Below, piece by piece: positions 35,008-43,094 of a stretch of 64,000 nucleotides of DNA. Numbering within the stretch: position 1 is the stretch's first letter; every line of letters starts with the position of its first letter. The stretch lies in assembly GCA_035570235.1 (NCBI GenBank), contig DATMML010000043.1, positions 1-64,000 on the forward strand, written 5' to 3'. The DNA is from Vicinamibacteria bacterium (GTDB taxonomy: Bacteria > Acidobacteriota > Vicinamibacteria > Fen-336). A model generated the notes under the pieces. The model did not search any database, was not told the DNA's origin, and was given only the letters and a program-made list of their open reading frames with translations. A program made the position numbers and the translations under genes.

Positions 35008-36171
35008 CTAGATCTGCTCCAGGCCAATCGGCTTGCCGAAGTGGTAGCCCTGGGCGTGCGTGAAGCCCACCCGCGAGCAAACCTCCGCTTCCTCCGGGGT
35101 CTCGATCCCTTCCGCCACCGTCTGGACGAGCAAGTCGCGGGAGAGGGTCACGAGCGAGGTCAGGAGGCGGCGCTTGGAAGGGGGGGCCTGGTCGATGCCA
35201 TGGACGAAGCGCTTGTCGAACTTGAGGTAGTGGGGGGGCACCTCCGCCAGCTCCAGGAGGCGGGCCTGTCCGGCCCCAAAGTCGTCGTAGGCGAGTCCGA
35301 TCCCCAGGCGAGTCAGGTCCTTGAGGAGGTCGGCGATTCCCGCCGTATCGGCAAGGGCGCTCTCGTGGATCTCGAGGATGAGGCGCAGGTTGGGGGCCAC
35401 TTTTTGCAGCTCGGTCAGCGACTCTAAGAGACCGGGCTGGCTCAGTTCCGAGGGATGGGTGTTGAGGAAGAGGGGCGGGAGGCCGCTGCGCGAACCCAAG
35501 GTCTCGACCGCGTTCTTGCGGAAGAGCCGGCTGAGCTGAGCCTCCATGCCCATGCTGGCCGCGATTCGGAATAGCTCTATGGGGTCGGAGGGCAGACCCG
35601 GGTGCTTACCCCGGCCCAGGACCTCGTAGCCCGCCACCGCCCCCGCGGGCAGGAGGACGATGGGTTGGAAGACGGGCACCACCGAGCCATCGCGCAGCAG
35701 CTCTTCCAGCTCACGGGTGCCGCGCATGAAAAGGTGGGGCAAGGGTTGATTGCCGAGCGAGACCGTCGAGGGTTCCGGTCCCGACTCCTCTCCCATGCCC
35801 ACTTCCTCGATCGTCTGCTGGCCGAGGCGGAACTCGAAGTCCGCGAAGTGTATGATGTCGCCTTGCCGGATCTGAGCGTCGGAGACGCGGTCGCGATTGA
35901 CGAAGGTGCCGTTGGTGCTGTGCAAGTCACGGAGGCGCAGATCCTCCCCCTGCTGGTAGATCTCCGCGTGCTCCTTCGAAACCGACTCCGAAGGGAGGGC
36001 CAGGCCAAGCCCGGGCCGGCGGCCGATCTTAAAGGGAAGGGGATGGATGGGGAGACGCCGCAGCTGTTTCCCGCCGTCGACAAGGCTTTCCAGGAACCAT
36101 CGGACGTTGGTGGCGCTGCCGATGCTCGGGGGCGTATCTGACATGGCCTCGCTGGTCAGAAGGTAACTCAT
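35008..36171 (-). CDS. FHA-EAL fusion (cyclic-di-GMP phosphodiesterase-like)
   Basis: 387 residues. An FHA phosphothreonine-binding domain (about 30-118; IGRRPG, SVSKEHAEI, HSTNGTFVN) is fused to an EAL domain (about 160-385). Catalytic features look intact: YEVLGRG with Glu183 in an ExLxR motif, NTHP, LEIHES, YDDFGAG, LKFDKRFV and VAEGIET. The protein would hydrolyse c-di-GMP under control of Ser/Thr phosphorylation; this is inference. The ATG at 36171 was kept; 36144 (MSDTPPS) is an alternative. Confidence 0.92.
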   Translation of the reverse strand: MSYLLTSEAMSDTPPSIGSATNVRWFLESLVDGGKQLRRLPIHPLPFKIGRRPGLGLALPSESVSKEHAEIYQQGEDLRLRDLHSTNGTFVNRDRVSDAQIRQGDIIHFADFEFRLGQQTIEEVGMGEESGPEPSTVSLGNQPLPHLFMRGTRELEELLRDGSVVPVFQPIVLLPAGAVAGYEVLGRGKHPGLPSDPIELFRIAASMGMEAQLSRLFRKNAVETLGSRSGLPPLFLNTHPSELSQPGLLESLTELQKVAPNLRLILEIHESALADTAGIADLLKDLTRLGIGLAYDDFGAGQARLLELAEVPPHYLKFDKRFVHGIDQAPPSKRRLLTSLVTLSRDLLVQTVAEGIETPEEAEVCSRVGFTHAQGYHFGKPIGLEQI

Positions 36172-36294
36172 TCCTGCTCTGAAGGCGAGCGGGTTTGGTC
36201 GCTCTATACGGTGGACGCCGCGCGGTGGCCGTGATCCGGCTCATAGGGACCTGCGACCGCCTCGGGTAACGTCTCTAGCGGAGGGGGGGTGGCT

Positions 36295-37761
36295 ATGTGG
36301 AACGTGGTGGGGCCGGCGGTCGGCGTCCTGTTCCTGACCTTCCTGGCCCCCCAGGCGGCAAAGAGCCCGCCTCCGGCCGAGTCCAGCGAAGTCGCGCTCG
36401 CCAAGAAGAGCTGCGACAAAGGCAACGGGGCCGACTGCCTCAAGCTCGGGTCGCTTTACTATCGCGGTGAAGGGGTGACCCGCGACCTCGGCCGGGCGGC
36501 TTCGTTCTTCAAGAAGGCATGCGAGCACAACGACTCCCAGGGCTGCTTGAGTCTCGCCGGCATGCACCGAAGCGGGGAAGGCGTTTCCAAGGACCTGACC
36601 CGCGCCATCGCGTTGTTGGAGCGGGCCTGCGACGGGGGCCAGGCGGAGGGTTGCAGCCAGCTCGGGACCCTCTATCACTCCGGCAAGGAGGTGCCGAAGG
36701 ACCTGAGCCGCGCGGCCGGCTTCCTACAACGCGCATGCGAGGGAGGGATCGCGCACAGCTGCGGCACCCTCGCTTTCATGTACGAGGAGGGGTTGCGGGT
36801 CCCGAAAGACCCGGCGCATGCGGCCGAGCTCCTCAAGAAGGCCTGCGACGGCGCGGAGATGGAGAGTTGCGGTCATCTCGGCCTCGCCTACCGCGACGGG
36901 GTCGGCGTGGCCAAGGATCTCTCCCGCGCGCTGGCTCTCTTCGGCCAGGCCTGCGACGCGGGGGCCGCGTCGGGCTGCTACGAGCTCGGTCTCGCTCACG
37001 AGCGCGGCCAGGGCGTCGCCAAGGATGCTGTCCGAGCCCTGGCCCTTTTCACCAAAGGTTGCGACGGCGGTGAGGCGCGCGGCTGCCACCGCCTCGGCCT
37101 CCTCTACCGCGATGGGGTGGGCGCGGCCAAGGACCAGGCCCACGCGGTGGCACTCTTCAAGAAGGCCTGCGAGGGCGGCTCGGGCGGGGGCTGCTACGAA
37201 CTGGCCGTGGTCACGGTCAGCGGCCGGGGCATCCCCCGCAATCTGGCGGAGGGGGCCTCTCTCTATCGACAGGCCTGCACCAACGCCGACATGCGCGGCT
37301 GCGTGGACCTGGGCGATCTCTTCGCGGGGGGGGGCGGCGTGGCCCAGGATCTGGTCCGGGCCGCCGGCCTCTTCAAGGAGGCGTGCGACGGCGGCTCCGT
37401 GGTCGGCTGCGCCCGGTTCGGCGCCCTCTACGAGAGCGGGGACGTGGTCGGCCGCGACATGGAAAAGGCTCTGGCCGCGTACCGGCAGGCCTGTGACGGG
37501 GGCTACGCCATGGGCTGCTTCAGCCTGGGCCGTCTCTACCAGCGCAGCGACGTTGGTCCCCACGACCACGCCCAGACGCTCGCGCTGTTCAAGAAGGCCT
37601 GCGACGGGGGGGCGGCCCCAGCCTGCTACGAGCTCGGGGTCTCCTACGAGATCGGCCCTGTCCGCGAGCGTGAGCGGGCCTTGCCCCTCTTCAAGCAAGC
37701 CTGCGGTCTCGGCGATCAACGGGCTTGCCAAAAAGTGAAGCGGGCGTCGCGGCAGGAATAG
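36295..37761 (+). CDS. Exported Sel1/Hcp-like repeat protein with 13 cysteine-paired units
   Basis: 488 residues with a signal peptide (about 1-22), then thirteen repeats of about 36 residues. Each unit has a Cys near its start and another about nine residues on (ACDGG...GC), as in Helicobacter cysteine-rich proteins where they form a disulfide between helices. Typical units are SCDKGNGADCLKLGSLYYRG and ACDGGSVVGCARFGALYES. Sel1 proteins are adaptor scaffolds. ATG 36295 lies six bases after a G-rich ribosome site; GTG 36289 is in frame but too close. Confidence 0.9.
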   Translation: MWNVVGPAVGVLFLTFLAPQAAKSPPPAESSEVALAKKSCDKGNGADCLKLGSLYYRGEGVTRDLGRAASFFKKACEHNDSQGCLSLAGMHRSGEGVSKDLTRAIALLERACDGGQAEGCSQLGTLYHSGKEVPKDLSRAAGFLQRACEGGIAHSCGTLAFMYEEGLRVPKDPAHAAELLKKACDGAEMESCGHLGLAYRDGVGVAKDLSRALALFGQACDAGAASGCYELGLAHERGQGVAKDAVRALALFTKGCDGGEARGCHRLGLLYRDGVGAAKDQAHAVALFKKACEGGSGGGCYELAVVTVSGRGIPRNLAEGASLYRQACTNADMRGCVDLGDLFAGGGGVAQDLVRAAGLFKEACDGGSVVGCARFGALYESGDVVGRDMEKALAAYRQACDGGYAMGCFSLGRLYQRSDVGPHDHAQTLALFKKACDGGAAPACYELGVSYEIGPVRERERALPLFKQACGLGDQRACQKVKRASRQE

Positions 37762-37780
37762 CCCGCGCGCGGACCGGGCT
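37760..37780. terminator. Possible terminator hairpin after the Sel1 gene
   Basis: AGCCCG (37760-37765) and CGGGCT (37775-37780) pair around a nine-base loop overlapping the TAG stop, between convergent genes. No T-run. Confidence 0.25.
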
Positions 37781-37852
37781 CGCCAGACTCTAACCGGCCG
37801 GGAAGTACCCTGCCTGCTAGTTGGACAGACGGGTCAACGTCGAGCGTCTCAT

Positions 37853-38536
37853 TCAGCCCACGAACTTGTAGCCGATCCCATGGACGGTCAGGATGTAACG
37901 GGGCCGATGAGGTTGGGGCTCCACCTTCTTGCGCAGCCAGGCCACGTGCACGTCCACGGTACGGGTAGACGGTATGGCGTCGTACCCCCATACCGCGTCC
38001 AGCAGCTCGTCGCGGGTGACGGTGGACCCGCGGTGCTCGATGAAGTACCCCAGAAGATGGAACTCCTTGGCGGAAAGCTCCAGGGGGACGCCGTCGCGCT
38101 CGACCTCGGTCCTTCGAAAGTCCACGCTGACAGGGCCGAAACGATAGGAATCGGGAGGAGTGATTGGACCGGGCCGACGGCGGAGCCGGGCTTCGACCCG
38201 GGCCAGGAGCTCTGACACCTCGAAGGGCTTGGTGAGGTAGTCGTCTGCCCCCAGCTTCAAGCCTACGACGCGGTCCGCCACCTGTCCCCGCGCGGTGAGC
38301 ATGAGGAGCGGAACCTCCACCCCTCGTTGCCGAAGCTCCCGGCAGACATCGAAGCCGCTCCGGCCCGGCAGCATGACGTCGAGGATCACGAGGTCGAAGC
38401 CCTCGCTGGAGGCCCGCAGGAAACCCTGATCTCCGTCCGCAGCCGTGGCCACCTCGTATCCTTCGCTCGACAGGCGGTCGGTCAGGGTCAAGCGGAGCCC
38501 GGGTTCGTCTTCAACGAGCAGGATTCGCTTCTTCAT
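37853..38536 (-). CDS. Response regulator, OmpR/PhoB type
   Basis: 227 residues. Receiver domain with acidic ED and phospho-acceptor Asp53 (LVILDVMLPG), then a winged-helix DNA-binding domain (TVDVHVAWLRKKVE). ATG 38536 has GGAGG six bases upstream; the longer frame to 38641 runs through the kinase gene. Overlaps the kinase end by 26 bp. Confidence 0.95.
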   Translation of the reverse strand: MKKRILLVEDEPGLRLTLTDRLSSEGYEVATAADGDQGFLRASSEGFDLVILDVMLPGRSGFDVCRELRQRGVEVPLLMLTARGQVADRVVGLKLGADDYLTKPFEVSELLARVEARLRRRPGPITPPDSYRFGPVSVDFRRTEVERDGVPLELSAKEFHLLGYFIEHRGSTVTRDELLDAVWGYDAIPSTRTVDVHVAWLRKKVEPQPHRPRYILTVHGIGYKFVG

Positions 38537-40382
38537 GCCCGCCCTCCGCGCTCGGAACCGGAGCCGCCTCCCTCTGGGCGGGGAGTCTGATCGTGAACGC
38601 GCTCCCCCCCCCGCCGCCCCTCTCCACCACCACGCGGCCACCGTGGCTCTCCACGATCCGCCGCACCAGGCTCAATCCCAGCCCGCTGCCGTGGATGTGT
38701 TGGGAGGAGAGGTGGCGTCCCCGGTAGAAGGGCTCGAAGATCCGGGGGAGGTCCTCGGGCGCGATTCCCAGCCCGTGGTCCTCCACGGTTACCAAGACCT
38801 CCCGCCCGCCGTCGACGGCCCTCGCGCGGATGCCGAGCCATGGCGAGTCGCCTCCGTACTTGATGGCATTGTCGAACAGGTTGCGCAGCATCCGGCGCAG
38901 CGCGGCCTCGTCGCCCAATACCAGGGGGAGCTCCGCGGGTACCTCCCTCTCCAACCTGACTCCGGCCGCTCGCAGCGCGGGGTCGCAGCTGGCCAGCGCA
39001 TCGTCGACCAGCCGCCCCACATGCAGGAGCCGGCGCGGCGCGGGCGGGCGGCCCGACTCCGCGCCCGCCAGCTCGAGCACTTGCTCCACCATCTCCGAGA
39101 GCCGGCGTCCCTCATCGCGGACCAGGGCTCCGTAACTGCAGACCTGGGCCTTGTCCTTCACCAGGCCGTCCGCAAGGTTCTCGCCCGCCGAGCGAATCAC
39201 CGCCAGGGGGGTCCGCAATTCATGGGTAACACCCGCCACGAACTCCATCTGCTGGCCGGCCAGCCTCTCCGCGCGGCTGGCCGCCGTCACCAGCAAGATC
39301 ACGCTTGTCCCCAGGAGGATCAAGACCCCGAAGCTAACGCCCAGGTTGCGTCGGCGGGCGGCCGTCACCACCTCCGCCAATCCCCCGGCGCGGTTCCAGA
39401 GGGCGACGCGCCATCGCCCCTCGCCTTCGCCCGAGTAGCCCCCTGGAGGGCGCCCGGGGGAGGGCGGACGGTGCCCGGGCGCGGCCGAGCGTCCCTCGAT
39501 CCCAAAGCGCCGCTTCCAGAAGTGCTCCAGGGTGGGATCCACGCCCTCGAGGAGGTCTCGATTCCGGGCGTCGAAACGGAGGTCAAGGATCCGAGCCGAT
39601 GCGTCCGGGGGCTCGGGATGCGATCCCGCTCCCGGGGACGTGTAGAACGGCGCCTGCGGGCCCCGCGAGGTGAAAACCTGCAGGGAGTAGTCGAATCCGT
39701 CGGCTCCATCGAAGTAACGCCGCTCCAGGGCGGGCAGGAACCCGTCGTGGAGGTAGGAGAGGTCGAGGAGGACCACTGTGAAGCCGAGCAGGGCGGCCCC
39801 CCCCCGCCGCCGCACCAGTCGGCCCTCGGGGGTCAGCTCCAAATCGAGGGCGGTAATCACGAGGGCGGGAGTCTCCTCGTCTATTAGATCTCCAGACCCG
39901 GCCGGTCTCTCGCGCCCGGCGCGCGAGGCCGCCAGCTCGTTCTCCAGCCGCGCCAACAAGGGGGCCAGCTCGGATGGCCAAGACGCGGTCACCACGCGCC
40001 CCGCCGCAGGATCCAGGGCAAGCCGATCGGGGGGGAGATCCTTACGGGCCCTGACCACGTAGAGCCCCTTCACCAGTCCCGGATGGGGGGCACTCGAGCG
40101 CCAGCGCTCGGAAGCTCGGACCAGCCCCTGCCAATGGCCTTCACGGACATCGCTCGGGGCGAGGGTGAACCAGAGGAAGGCGCGCGTCAGCTCGCGGTCA
40201 AACTCCTCGGCGAAGGCGACGGCCCGCCGGTGCGCGCTGGCCCGAAGGCGCTCGAGCTCGGCCTCGCTGAGCTCGCCCACCCACCGGTACTGGAGAACCG
40301 CGAGGAGAGTGAGCAATCCGACCAGCCCGACCGCACCGAGGGTCAGGGAGGAGGGCAAGCGCAATAGAGATCGCAGCGTCAA
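38511..40382 (-). CDS. Two-component sensor histidine kinase
   Basis: 623 residues. Transmembrane segments at about 13-32 and 347-367 flank a large periplasmic domain (35-345) with a Pro-rich stretch before the second. HisKA has FVAGVTHELRTPL with His387; HATPase_c has NLFDNAIKYG, DHGLGIAPEDL and GSGLGLSL. Start is TTG 40382; no ATG is nearby. A TAGACT hexamer (40395-40400, minus) ends 12 bases upstream with a poor -35. Confidence 0.92.
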   Translation of the reverse strand: MTLRSLLRLPSSLTLGAVGLVGLLTLLAVLQYRWVGELSEAELERLRASAHRRAVAFAEEFDRELTRAFLWFTLAPSDVREGHWQGLVRASERWRSSAPHPGLVKGLYVVRARKDLPPDRLALDPAAGRVVTASWPSELAPLLARLENELAASRAGRERPAGSGDLIDEETPALVITALDLELTPEGRLVRRRGGAALLGFTVVLLDLSYLHDGFLPALERRYFDGADGFDYSLQVFTSRGPQAPFYTSPGAGSHPEPPDASARILDLRFDARNRDLLEGVDPTLEHFWKRRFGIEGRSAAPGHRPPSPGRPPGGYSGEGEGRWRVALWNRAGGLAEVVTAARRRNLGVSFGVLILLGTSVILLVTAASRAERLAGQQMEFVAGVTHELRTPLAVIRSAGENLADGLVKDKAQVCSYGALVRDEGRRLSEMVEQVLELAGAESGRPPAPRRLLHVGRLVDDALASCDPALRAAGVRLEREVPAELPLVLGDEAALRRMLRNLFDNAIKYGGDSPWLGIRARAVDGGREVLVTVEDHGLGIAPEDLPRIFEPFYRGRHLSSQHIHGSGLGLSLVRRIVESHGGRVVVERGGGGGSAFTIRLPAQREAAPVPSAEGGHEEANPAR

Positions 40383-40535
40383 GACCTGGTAGCGAGTCTA
40401 GCACTCCCCTCGGGGAAGCCCATCTCCGGGGAGGACTTTTACTTTCTTAACAGCAGGGTTTTCGCGCTTGCAATTGCTCCGAGCCGACTCCGGGCGATGT
40501 CCCACCTCCCCCGTCGGCCCGGCGAGGCAATCCCT

Positions 40536-40955
40536 TCAAGGGTGGACCACGGTGAGAGTGAAGTTGTCCGAGCCCTGTATGTTCCCGATGTCGTAGATCA
40601 CTACGCAGTACGATCCGGCCACCACGCTCAGGGACACCAGGGAGCCCACTTTCGCGTTCTCGATGCTGGTCAGGAGGCCGCAGGTTCCATTCGCCGGTTG
40701 TCCGATACCCAGCCCCACCGTAATCGTGGCCTGGGGCGAGAGGCTAGTGAGGGTGAGATCGAATTCACCGCTCCCGGCGACGGTCACGGACTGGGCGAAG
40801 CCGCCGGAGGCGGACAAGACTCCCGTGAAGGTTTGGGTGCTCGTGGCGCTCGTGGGTAGGCCCGCGGTCCCGCAAGCACCGGTGAGCACGACCAGCCCGA
40901 CGCCGAAGAGACGAAGCGACCGGTGAGCGTTACTCTTCCCGACTCGTGTTCTCAT
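40536..40955 (-). CDS. Small exported beta-rich protein, possible lipoprotein
   Basis: 139 residues with an N-terminal basic and hydrophobic signal (RSLRLFGVGLVVLTGACG); the Cys is near the cleavage point, but the lipobox is not canonical. The rest is beta-rich with Thr/Ser and resembles PPC (pre-peptidase C-terminal)-like domains: GVLSASGGFAQSV, GEFDLTLTSLSPQ, AGSYCVVIYDIGNI and SDNFTLTVVHP. Two more Cys may pair. Function unknown. Confidence 0.72.
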   Translation of the reverse strand: MRTRVGKSNAHRSLRLFGVGLVVLTGACGTAGLPTSATSTQTFTGVLSASGGFAQSVTVAGSGEFDLTLTSLSPQATITVGLGIGQPANGTCGLLTSIENAKVGSLVSLSVVAGSYCVVIYDIGNIQGSDNFTLTVVHP

Positions 40956-41191
40956 CGCAATATGATGCCTGTGCCCCCCGCCCGATAGGTTAAGAGCGGG
41001 TAAAGAGACTCATTCAGCCTGTCCAGGGCTCTCGCCTGGGAACCTGAGCTCTCTCCGAGACTTGTCGCTCAACCGCTTCGAGGACTTTACGCACTTAACA
41101 CCTATTTTGCTGTGCCTTAATGACTGGCGCCCCTCGCCGCGCGTCTACTGGAGCGTCGACGGACGATGGAACGCATTGGGGAGGCAAGACT

Positions 41192-41833
41192 ATGGACCGG
41201 CTACTCATACTGACGGTGACGCTGGCGGCGGCAGCAGCGGGACCCACGCAAGGCCCTCCGCCCTCTCCCGGGGCGGCCGAACATGCGAGCCTTTCCGGGC
41301 GCTGGCGCCTCAACCCGGAGCAGAGCGAGGACGCCCGAAAGAAGGTGAACGAGGCCATGGCGGGGCGGCAGGCCGGAGGCTCCGGCTCCGGGGGGGGCGG
41401 CTCCTGGGGTGGTCACCGAGGCGGTGGCGGGTACGGGGGCGGCCATGGCGGGGGGAGGGGTGGCGGAGGCGGTGGCGGTGCTCGCCCCCCCGGAGACTCC
41501 CCGGACACCCTGAGCAGTCTCCTCGAAGCCCCGGCCGAGATGACCATCACCCATACCGAGGCCGAGATCGCGGTGCTCGATAAGGACGGTCGCCTGCGCA
41601 CGCTCCACCCGGACGGACAGAAGTACAAGACGGATACGGGCGGCGAGGTCAAGACGCGGTGGGACAACGATCACTTGATCGTCGAGACCAAGCGGGACCG
41701 GGGGCCGAGCGTCACGGAGACCCTCGGCGTCTCCGCGGATCGCAAGCAGCTCGTGGTGACTCTCCGGCTCGAAGGACGATCCTCTGGCCCGGTGACGGTC
41801 CGGCGAGTCTATGATGTCGAGGCCGCGGAGTGA
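41192..41833 (+). CDS. Exported Gly-rich protein of unknown function
   Basis: 213 residues. The ATG at 41192 has GGGGAGG at good spacing. Signal peptide (about 1-19), a region with LSGRWRLNPEQSEDARKKV at about 32-50, a Gly-rich linker with GGG blocks (about 60-105), and a beta-rich C-terminal part (LDKDGRLRTLHPDGQKY, TRWDNDHLIVETKRDRGPSV) seen in acidobacterial hypothetical proteins. It starts a likely cluster with the DUF5666 gene, receptor and glycosyltransferase. Confidence 0.75.
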   Translation: MDRLLILTVTLAAAAAGPTQGPPPSPGAAEHASLSGRWRLNPEQSEDARKKVNEAMAGRQAGGSGSGGGGSWGGHRGGGGYGGGHGGGRGGGGGGGARPPGDSPDTLSSLLEAPAEMTITHTEAEIAVLDKDGRLRTLHPDGQKYKTDTGGEVKTRWDNDHLIVETKRDRGPSVTETLGVSADRKQLVVTLRLEGRSSGPVTVRRVYDVEAAE

Positions 41834-41951
41834 CGACCCGAGCAAGGGGCGTCGCCCTCCGGGTCCGACCCCCATGCCTAAACCCTGGACGCCGGGAGCC
41901 GGTCTCTCCCCTCTGAGCTTGGCGATTCCGTTCCACGCCTCGCCATCCAGA

Positions 41952-43094
41952 ATGCTGAACCGAAAGGGACTCTTCGGTCGGACACGCATCGCCTCCTGGG
42001 GGAGTCTTTTCTTCATCCTGGCCTCCCCTCTCCTCGGCCAGGGCACGGAGAGAAAGCCGGACTACCTGGTCGGGGAGGCCACCGCCGTCGATTCCGCGGC
42101 TCGGCGTTTGACGGTCAAGTCCGACAGCGGCGGCTCCGTGCTGGTGACGGTCCCGGAGGGGGCCGCAATCTTGCGCACCAAACCCGGGGCCACGACGCTG
42201 GCCGACGCGACCCCCCTCGGGCTCGAGCAGATCGCCCAAGGAGACCGGGTCATGGTGCGGGGCGCCCTCTCCGGGGACAAAGAGTCGCTGGTGGCGCGCC
42301 AGGTGGTCTTGATGACCCGCGACGACATCGCCCACAAACAGGAGGAGGATCGGGGGCAATGGCGCCGCCGCGGCGTGCTGGGCGTGGTCAAGGCGATTGA
42401 CCCCGCGAAGGGCGAGATCACTCTCCAGGTTGGCCGGGCGGCCTCGGCGCCGGTCCTGGTGATTGAGACGGGCGGCGGCAAGGTCTCTTTTCGGCGGTAC
42501 GCGCCCGACTCCGTCAAGTTCAGCGACGCCCGACCGAGCGCTCTCGACGAGGTGCGGGTCGACGACCAGCTCCGCGCGCTGGGCGAGCGCAGCCCGGACG
42601 GCACCCGCCTGGTGGCGGAGCAGATCGTCTTCGGCACCTTCCGCACCGTCTCCGGAACGGTCGTCGCCGTCGATGCCGGACGGAGCGAGCTCACGCTGCG
42701 GGACGAGGGGTCGGGAAAAAAGCTGGCCGTCGCGGTGGGCCCGGACGCCCGCGTTCGGCGTCTTCCCCCCGAGGTGGCCGCGCGCTTGGTCCGCGCTCGG
42801 GAAGAGCCGGCCAAAGGAGCCCGGGAGGGGGAGCCGCGGCGGCCGAGGAGCCAGCCCGGCGCCGGACCGGAAGACCTGCTCGAGCGGCTCCCCCCAACCA
42901 CCCTCGCCGATCTCAAGGCAGGAGACCGGATCCTGGTCTCCAGCACGGAGGGGGGCGATGCGGCGCGACTGAATGCCATCGCCGTGGTGGCGGGGCTGGA
43001 AGCCCTGCTGCCGCCAGCCCGCCCCGGCCGGCCGAGGGGGGCCGACATCGGCCTTCCCTCCGACCTCATGGACCTGGGTATGGGCCTCCCATGA
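41952..43094 (+). CDS. Exported DUF5666-like protein
   Basis: 380 residues from ATG 41952, giving a signal peptide (GSLFFILASPLLGQG). Two or three OB-like units of the DUF5666 kind follow: GEATAVDSAARRLTVKSDSG, GVVKAIDPAKGEITLQVG, and GTVVAVDAGRSELTLRDEG. ATG 41811 and 41875 are in-frame alternatives but lie ahead of the signal peptide. The stop overlaps the receptor ATG by 4 bp, so this protein is made with the receptor. Confidence 0.78.
   Translation: MLNRKGLFGRTRIASWGSLFFILASPLLGQGTERKPDYLVGEATAVDSAARRLTVKSDSGGSVLVTVPEGAAILRTKPGATTLADATPLGLEQIAQGDRVMVRGALSGDKESLVARQVVLMTRDDIAHKQEEDRGQWRRRGVLGVVKAIDPAKGEITLQVGRAASAPVLVIETGGGKVSFRRYAPDSVKFSDARPSALDEVRVDDQLRALGERSPDGTRLVAEQIVFGTFRTVSGTVVAVDAGRSELTLRDEGSGKKLAVAVGPDARVRRLPPEVAARLVRAREEPAKGAREGEPRRPRSQPGAGPEDLLERLPPTTLADLKAGDRILVSSTEGGDAARLNAIAVVAGLEALLPPARPGRPRGADIGLPSDLMDLGMGLP

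Noticed and set aside
41811-41951. N-terminal extension of the DUF5666 protein
   Set aside because: It precedes the signal peptide, is Pro-rich, and overlaps the end of the upstream gene; ATG 41952 fits better.
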